DNA of 8,791 nt, from contig CALEJM010000048.1 in NCBI GenBank assembly GCA_937898265.1, positions 1 through 8,791 of the forward strand, written 5' to 3'. Under the pieces are notes generated by a model. That model did no database searches. It had not been told where the DNA came from and saw nothing but the letters and a program-made list of their open reading frames with translations. Position 1 is the first letter of the stretch, and each line of letters starts with the position of its first letter. Below, one piece after another: positions 5,463 to 8,791 of this stretch. Position numbers and translations under genes: made by a program. The DNA comes from an uncultured Porphyromonadaceae bacterium (GTDB taxonomy: Bacteria > Bacteroidota > Bacteroidia > Bacteroidales > Paludibacteraceae).

Positions 5463-6857
5463 ATGAAAAATAAATACATCGACTTGATTCAACAGGCATT
5501 TGAAGTGCCTAACGACGAGTTCACCGTTGAAGACGGCGAGCTCTATTGGTTCGGTATTCCTTTGATGGATATTATCAAACAATACGGCACTCCGCTGCGT
5601 TTGAGCTATCTCCCAAAGATTGGCGAGAACATCCAAAAGGCGCGCCGTATGTTCAATGTGGCAATGGCTAAGGTGGACTATCAGGGCACCTACAACTACT
5701 GCTACTGCACCAAGAGTTCGCACTTCTCATTCGTGATGGAAGAAGTGTTGAAGAACGGTGTTAACGTAGAAACATCATCGGCTTTCGATATCAATATCCT
5801 TGAGTCGCTCTATGAATCAGGTAACTTGAAACCGGATACCTATGTGATATGTAACGGTTTCAAACGTCCTCAGTATGTTGAGAATATTGAGCATTTGATG
5901 GAGATAGGATTTACCAACGTAATTCCTATTCTTGACAATAAATTCGAGTTGGATCTCTTCAAAGTTCCAGAAAAAGGTCCTGTGAAAGTCGGAATCCGTC
6001 TGGCTGCCGAGGAAGAACCTAAGTTCGATTTTTATACCTCACGCCTTGGTATCCGCTACAACGATATCCTTCCTTATTGCAAAGAGCGCATCGCCAACAA
6101 TAAGAACGTAGAGCTGAAGATGTTGCACTTCTTCATCAATACAGGCATCCGCGACACGGCTTACTATTGGAACGAATTGAGCAAGGCAGTCAACCTCTAT
6201 TGTGAGTTGAAGAAACTCTGTCCGGAGTTGGATTGTCTCAACATTGGTGGCGGTCTTCCTATTCAGGCACACTTGGATTTTGAGTACGACTACGAATATA
6301 TGATTGAGGAAATCGTGGCTCAGATTCAGCAGATTTGTCAGAATGCGGGTGTTCCAGAACCAAATATCTTTACAGAATTCGGCTCGTACACCGTAGGCGA
6401 GAGTGGTGCGATGCTTTATTCTGTTATCAACCAGAAGCAGCAGAACGACCGTGAGAGTTGGAACATGATCGACTCCTCGTTCATGACTACACTGCCTGAC
6501 ACTTGGGCCATCAACCAACGTTACGTCTTGTTGGCCATCAACAACTGGGACAAAGAATACGAGCGTGTTCACATGGGTGGTCTGACTTGTGATAGTGAGG
6601 ACTTCTACAACGCTGAGGCTCATTCCAATGCGGTGTTCATGCCTAAGATGTCGCAACGTGAAGACGAGCAGTATGTCGGATTCTTCCACATGGGTGCCTA
6701 CCAAGAGGAACTGAGTGGTTTCGGTGGTATTCAGCACTGCTTGATTCCAGGACCTAAGATGGTGGTGATTGATCGCGACAAAGACGGCGAATACACCACT
6801 AAACTCTTCGCAAAGGAACAGAGTTTCCGTAGTATGCTGAAGATACTCGGTTATTAA
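5463..6857 (+). CDS. speA: Fold-III PLP-dependent decarboxylase, probable arginine decarboxylase (short Bacteroidetes type)
   Basis: The 464-residue enzyme belongs to the alanine-racemase-fold (fold III) decarboxylases. YCTKSS (81-86) carries the likely PLP lysine Lys84. His222 in LHFFINTG probably stacks on the cofactor, IGGG (261-264) is the phosphate-binding glycine loop, and CDSED (376-380) matches the Cys-Asp motif that contributes the second half-site in arginine, ornithine and diaminopimelate decarboxylases. At the usual E-x-G-R site it reads TEFGS (304-308), so the arginine is replaced by serine. From memory, close Bacteroidetes relatives of this length are annotated as arginine decarboxylase, making agmatine for polyamine synthesis. 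Classical SpeA is much longer (about 630 residues), so substrate identity is inferred. Starts at ATG 5463 behind an A/T-rich leader; it appears monocistronic. Confidence 0.82.
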   Translation: MKNKYIDLIQQAFEVPNDEFTVEDGELYWFGIPLMDIIKQYGTPLRLSYLPKIGENIQKARRMFNVAMAKVDYQGTYNYCYCTKSSHFSFVMEEVLKNGVNVETSSAFDINILESLYESGNLKPDTYVICNGFKRPQYVENIEHLMEIGFTNVIPILDNKFELDLFKVPEKGPVKVGIRLAAEEEPKFDFYTSRLGIRYNDILPYCKERIANNKNVELKMLHFFINTGIRDTAYYWNELSKAVNLYCELKKLCPELDCLNIGGGLPIQAHLDFEYDYEYMIEEIVAQIQQICQNAGVPEPNIFTEFGSYTVGESGAMLYSVINQKQQNDRESWNMIDSSFMTTLPDTWAINQRYVLLAINNWDKEYERVHMGGLTCDSEDFYNAEAHSNAVFMPKMSQREDEQYVGFFHMGAYQEELSGFGGIQHCLIPGPKMVVIDRDKDGEYTTKLFAKEQSFRSMLKILGY

Positions 6858-6877
6858 CAGCACCTAATCAGATAAAC

Positions 6878-6915
6878 AAAAGGGTTGATTTCATTTGAAA
6901 TCAACCCTTTTTATT
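6878..6915. terminator. Bidirectional terminator between convergent genes
   Basis: Arms 6878-6893 and 6896-6911 pair perfectly over 16 bp, including the A4/T4 ends. Four A residues begin the left arm and a T-rich tract follows the right arm, so it can serve both the plus-strand decarboxylase gene (stop at 6857) and the minus-strand prmC (stop at 6930). Confidence 0.93.
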
Positions 6916-6929
6916 TTGTGTACGCTGTG

Positions 6930-7760
6930 TTATCGTTTGACGGCGCGAATCATTCGGGGATTATCGTTGATGTCGTTTCGAATCGTCACGTCTTGGAATC
7001 CGTGTGCCTCCAACAGTTTGGCGGTCTCGTTGCTCAACCGCTGATTGATTTCAACCAAAAGGCGTCCGCCGCTAACAAGGTGCTGCTGTGCGTAGTTGGC
7101 AATGGCGCGATAGAAAACCAATGGGTCGTTGTCTGGCACGAAGAGTGCAGTGTGTGGCTCGTGGTCCAAGACGTTGTGGTCCATCTCGCTTTGCTCGCTT
7201 TCGGCGATGTAGGGCGGATTGCTGACAATGAGGTCGAACGGTTGACAAGGCGTCCAAGTTGGGTGGAGGATGTCCTGCTCAACAAAATCAACAGATACAT
7301 TATTTAATAGAGCATTCTCTTTGGCAAGACTCAGTGCATCGGTCATGAGGTCGAAGGCGGTGACCTCTGCGTTCGGGAGTTGGTGTGCCAGTGAGATGGC
7401 AATGCATCCCGTTCCCGTTCCGATGTCGAGAATCCGCTGCGCGGGCGACTCCATACACCACGCTACCAACTCCTCTGTCTCTGGACGAGGGATGAGGGCG
7501 CGGTGATCGGTGTGGAAGGTCAACCCACAGAATGTGGTGGTCCCTATTATATATTGTATAGGTTCGAATCGCTGCAGTCGTTCTATTGCCACATTGAGTT
7601 GAGTAGTCTGAGTCTCGGTGGGTTCAGCCTCCGGGTGGGTCATCAGATAGGTCCGGTCCCAACCCGTCAGATGCTCAACCATAGCATAGGCTATGGCTTG
7701 AGCTTCCGATTTGGGGTAGAACCCGTTCAACGTGTTGGCAAGACGCTGAGCGATATTCAT
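6930..7760 (-). CDS. prmC: Peptide chain release factor N5-glutamine methyltransferase
   Basis: PrmC (HemK) uses S-adenosylmethionine to methylate the glutamine of the GGQ motif in release factors RF1 and RF2, improving translation termination. The 276 residues are the normal length. The N-terminal helical domain spans about 1-75. It is followed by the family signature IPRPETEEL (90-98), the SAM-binding glycine motif DIGTGTG (112-118), and the catalytic NPPY (181-184), which binds the target glutamine. The C-terminus ends in the usual strand (DNPRMIRAVKR). The ATG at 7758-7760 lies 3 bases after the dnaN stop, so the two genes are almost certainly co-transcribed and possibly translationally coupled. 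A shared bidirectional terminator lies just beyond its stop. Confidence 0.96.
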   Translation of the reverse strand: MNIAQRLANTLNGFYPKSEAQAIAYAMVEHLTGWDRTYLMTHPEAEPTETQTTQLNVAIERLQRFEPIQYIIGTTTFCGLTFHTDHRALIPRPETEELVAWCMESPAQRILDIGTGTGCIAISLAHQLPNAEVTAFDLMTDALSLAKENALLNNVSVDFVEQDILHPTWTPCQPFDLIVSNPPYIAESEQSEMDHNVLDHEPHTALFVPDNDPLVFYRAIANYAQQHLVSGGRLLVEINQRLSNETAKLLEAHGFQDVTIRNDINDNPRMIRAVKR

Positions 7761-7763
7761 GAC

Positions 7764-8672
7764 TTATTCTGGCAACATCATTGGCATCAACAGCATGAGC
7801 AAATCCTCGTTCTCGAGGTTCTCTGCAGGAAGGATGATACCGGCTCTTGTCTGGTCGGCCAAGCGAAGGATAATGTTTTCGCTGGTGATGCAGGCAAGGA
7901 TTTCTGTGAGCAACTGAGCCTTGAAGCCGATGCTGAGTGGGTTGCCCTCGTATTTACATGGCACTTGCTCCAAAGCTGAGGTTGAGAAGTCGATGTCTTG
8001 GGCTGTCAGACGGAGGTTGTCGTTGGTGATATCGAGGCGCATCAAACCAGTGCTTTGGGTGGTGTAGACAGCCACACGTTTTACTGCTGCGATGAATGCC
8101 ATGCGGTCGACAGTAACGTCAAATGGGTTGTTGGCTGGGATGACGCTCTTGTAGTTAGGATAACGACCCTCAATCTTGCGTGAAATCAAAGCGTAGTCTG
8201 GTGTGTTGACAAAGATATTCTTGCCGTCGAACTCAACAGTAATCTCCTCTTTTGACTTAGCAATGATGTTCTTCAAAGCGTTGGCAGCTTTCTTTGGAAG
8301 GATAACAGATGCTTCTTTCTCTCCTTTGACAGAAGAGTTGATGATGCGTGACATCTTGTGGGCGTCGGTAGCCACAAAGGTCAAGCCCTCGGTGCTCAGG
8401 TCAAGGAAGATACCCGTCATAGTTGGGCGGAGGTCTTCGGTTGCGGTGGCAAAGATAGTGCGGACGATGCCGTTATAGAAAACGTCGGCTGTGGTGGTGA
8501 ATTTGTCGGAGTCGCCTTCTACCTTTGGAGAAGCAGGAAATTCGCCGCCCTTAAAACCGATGAAGTCGTATTTACCATTGTTTGTTCTCATAACTACTGC
8601 GAGGTTCTCTTCGTTGATTTCGAAGCGAACGTTCTGCTCAGGCAACTCGCGCAGTGTGTCTTTCAACAGTTT
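7764..8672 (-). CDS. dnaN: DNA polymerase III beta sliding clamp, 5' part out of frame
   Basis: DnaN forms the dimeric ring that tethers the replicative polymerase to DNA. The visible frame covers about the last 300 of the usual ~370 residues: the end of domain 1 (KLLKDTLRELPEQN), all of domain 2 (KFTTTADVFYNGI..., VATDAHKMSR) and domain 3 (FDVTVDRMAFIAAVKRVAVYT, LTAQDID), ending in the typical LLMPM-x-LP C-terminus. The first start-capable codon in this frame is TTG at 8664-8666, but it is inside the conserved domain 1 helix, so it is not the true start. In this frame a stop lies at 8712-8714, and the codons between it and 8672 do not resemble DnaN. The gene therefore continues in another phase (see 8674-8790). 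Whether the break is real or a base-calling error cannot be told here. Confidence 0.93.
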   Translation of the reverse strand, partial: KLLKDTLRELPEQNVRFEINEENLAVVMRTNNGKYDFIGFKGGEFPASPKVEGDSDKFTTTADVFYNGIVRTIFATATEDLRPTMTGIFLDLSTEGLTFVATDAHKMSRIINSSVKGEKEASVILPKKAANALKNIIAKSKEEITVEFDGKNIFVNTPDYALISRKIEGRYPNYKSVIPANNPFDVTVDRMAFIAAVKRVAVYTTQSTGLMRLDITNDNLRLTAQDIDFSTSALEQVPCKYEGNPLSIGFKAQLLTEILACITSENIILRLADQTRAGIILPAENLENEDLLMLLMPMMLPE

Positions 8673-8673
8673 T

Positions 8674-8790
8674 TGCGGCTGCGTCTTTTGCCATCTGGTC
8701 GCGCTGGGTTTTTAATGCAATGGAACGTTCTGCTTCCAGTTTTTCATCTTCTGCAGGCTCTGTGATCTGACCCTCTGCCTGGGCAGCTGC
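8674..8790 (-). CDS. dnaN: Probable 5' continuation of dnaN in a shifted frame, runs off the window
   Basis: On the minus strand this phase is open from the window edge for 39 codons and reads like real protein: AAAQAEG, then a charged Glu/Lys/Arg-rich helical stretch, ending in DQMAKDAAA. If one base is dropped from the five-base homopolymer at 8670-8674, it joins directly to KLLKDTLRELPEQ. This gives AAKLLKDTLRELPEQ, a good match to the first domain of DnaN. AQAEG could be the strand that normally precedes this helix closely, so about 30 residues would be extra. The alternative is that it belongs to a different gene fused at a rearrangement or assembly junction. Confidence 0.55.
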
Positions 8791-8791
8791 A

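Noticed and set aside
6039..6863. 274-codon open frame on the minus strand opposite the decarboxylase gene
   Set aside because: It is entirely antisense to a gene with clear catalytic motifs, its protein has no recognisable features, and it overlaps the terminator-side end of that gene. It is a shadow frame caused by codon composition.
6885..7307. 140-codon plus-strand frame beyond the decarboxylase terminator
   Set aside because: It starts inside the terminator stem and runs antisense to prmC, whose motifs are unambiguous.

Overview
The window looks like a chromosomal segment from a Bacteroidota, most likely Bacteroidales. The evidence is an Omp28-type lipoprotein beside a DUF6029-like outer-membrane protein, small SPII lipoproteins, start codons without Shine-Dalgarno sequences but with A/T-rich upstream regions, and promoter-like sites of the Bacteroidetes type (TTTG, then about 19 bases, then TAnnTTTG). 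No rRNA, tRNA, insertion sequence, phage gene or CRISPR array is visible.

Positions 1-4100 form an envelope cluster on the plus strand. It holds the 3' part of an outer-membrane beta-barrel-like gene, an Omp28-related lipoprotein with a thioredoxin-like CVNC motif, three tandem paralogous small lipoproteins that share an invariant CLSQC...PGNG core, and a fourth, cysteine-rich small lipoprotein. Gaps are 8-41 bases except between paralogs 1 and 2, where a strong intrinsic terminator splits the cluster into two likely transcription units. Every complete product is predicted to be exported, and nearly all mature cysteines lie in short motifs. A shared envelope redox or metal-related role is possible but is only inferred.

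Positions 4100-6910 carry two metabolic genes on the plus strand: nadA (quinolinate synthase, de novo NAD synthesis) and a fold-III PLP decarboxylase of the short Bacteroidetes arginine-decarboxylase type (polyamine synthesis). Each has its own promoter candidate. The terminator after nadA shares its right arm with the predicted -33 element of the decarboxylase promoter. The decarboxylase leader is about 155 nt and contains alternating complementary segments.

Positions 6878-8791 hold a bidirectional terminator followed by two minus-strand genes, dnaN then prmC, separated by 3 bases. The dnaN frame breaks at a five-base homopolymer near the window edge. Upstream of the break, an open frame continues in another phase. 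It rejoins DnaN if one base is removed, and would then encode an unusual charged insertion in the clamp's first domain. This is either a sequencing error in an otherwise intact gene or a real junction.
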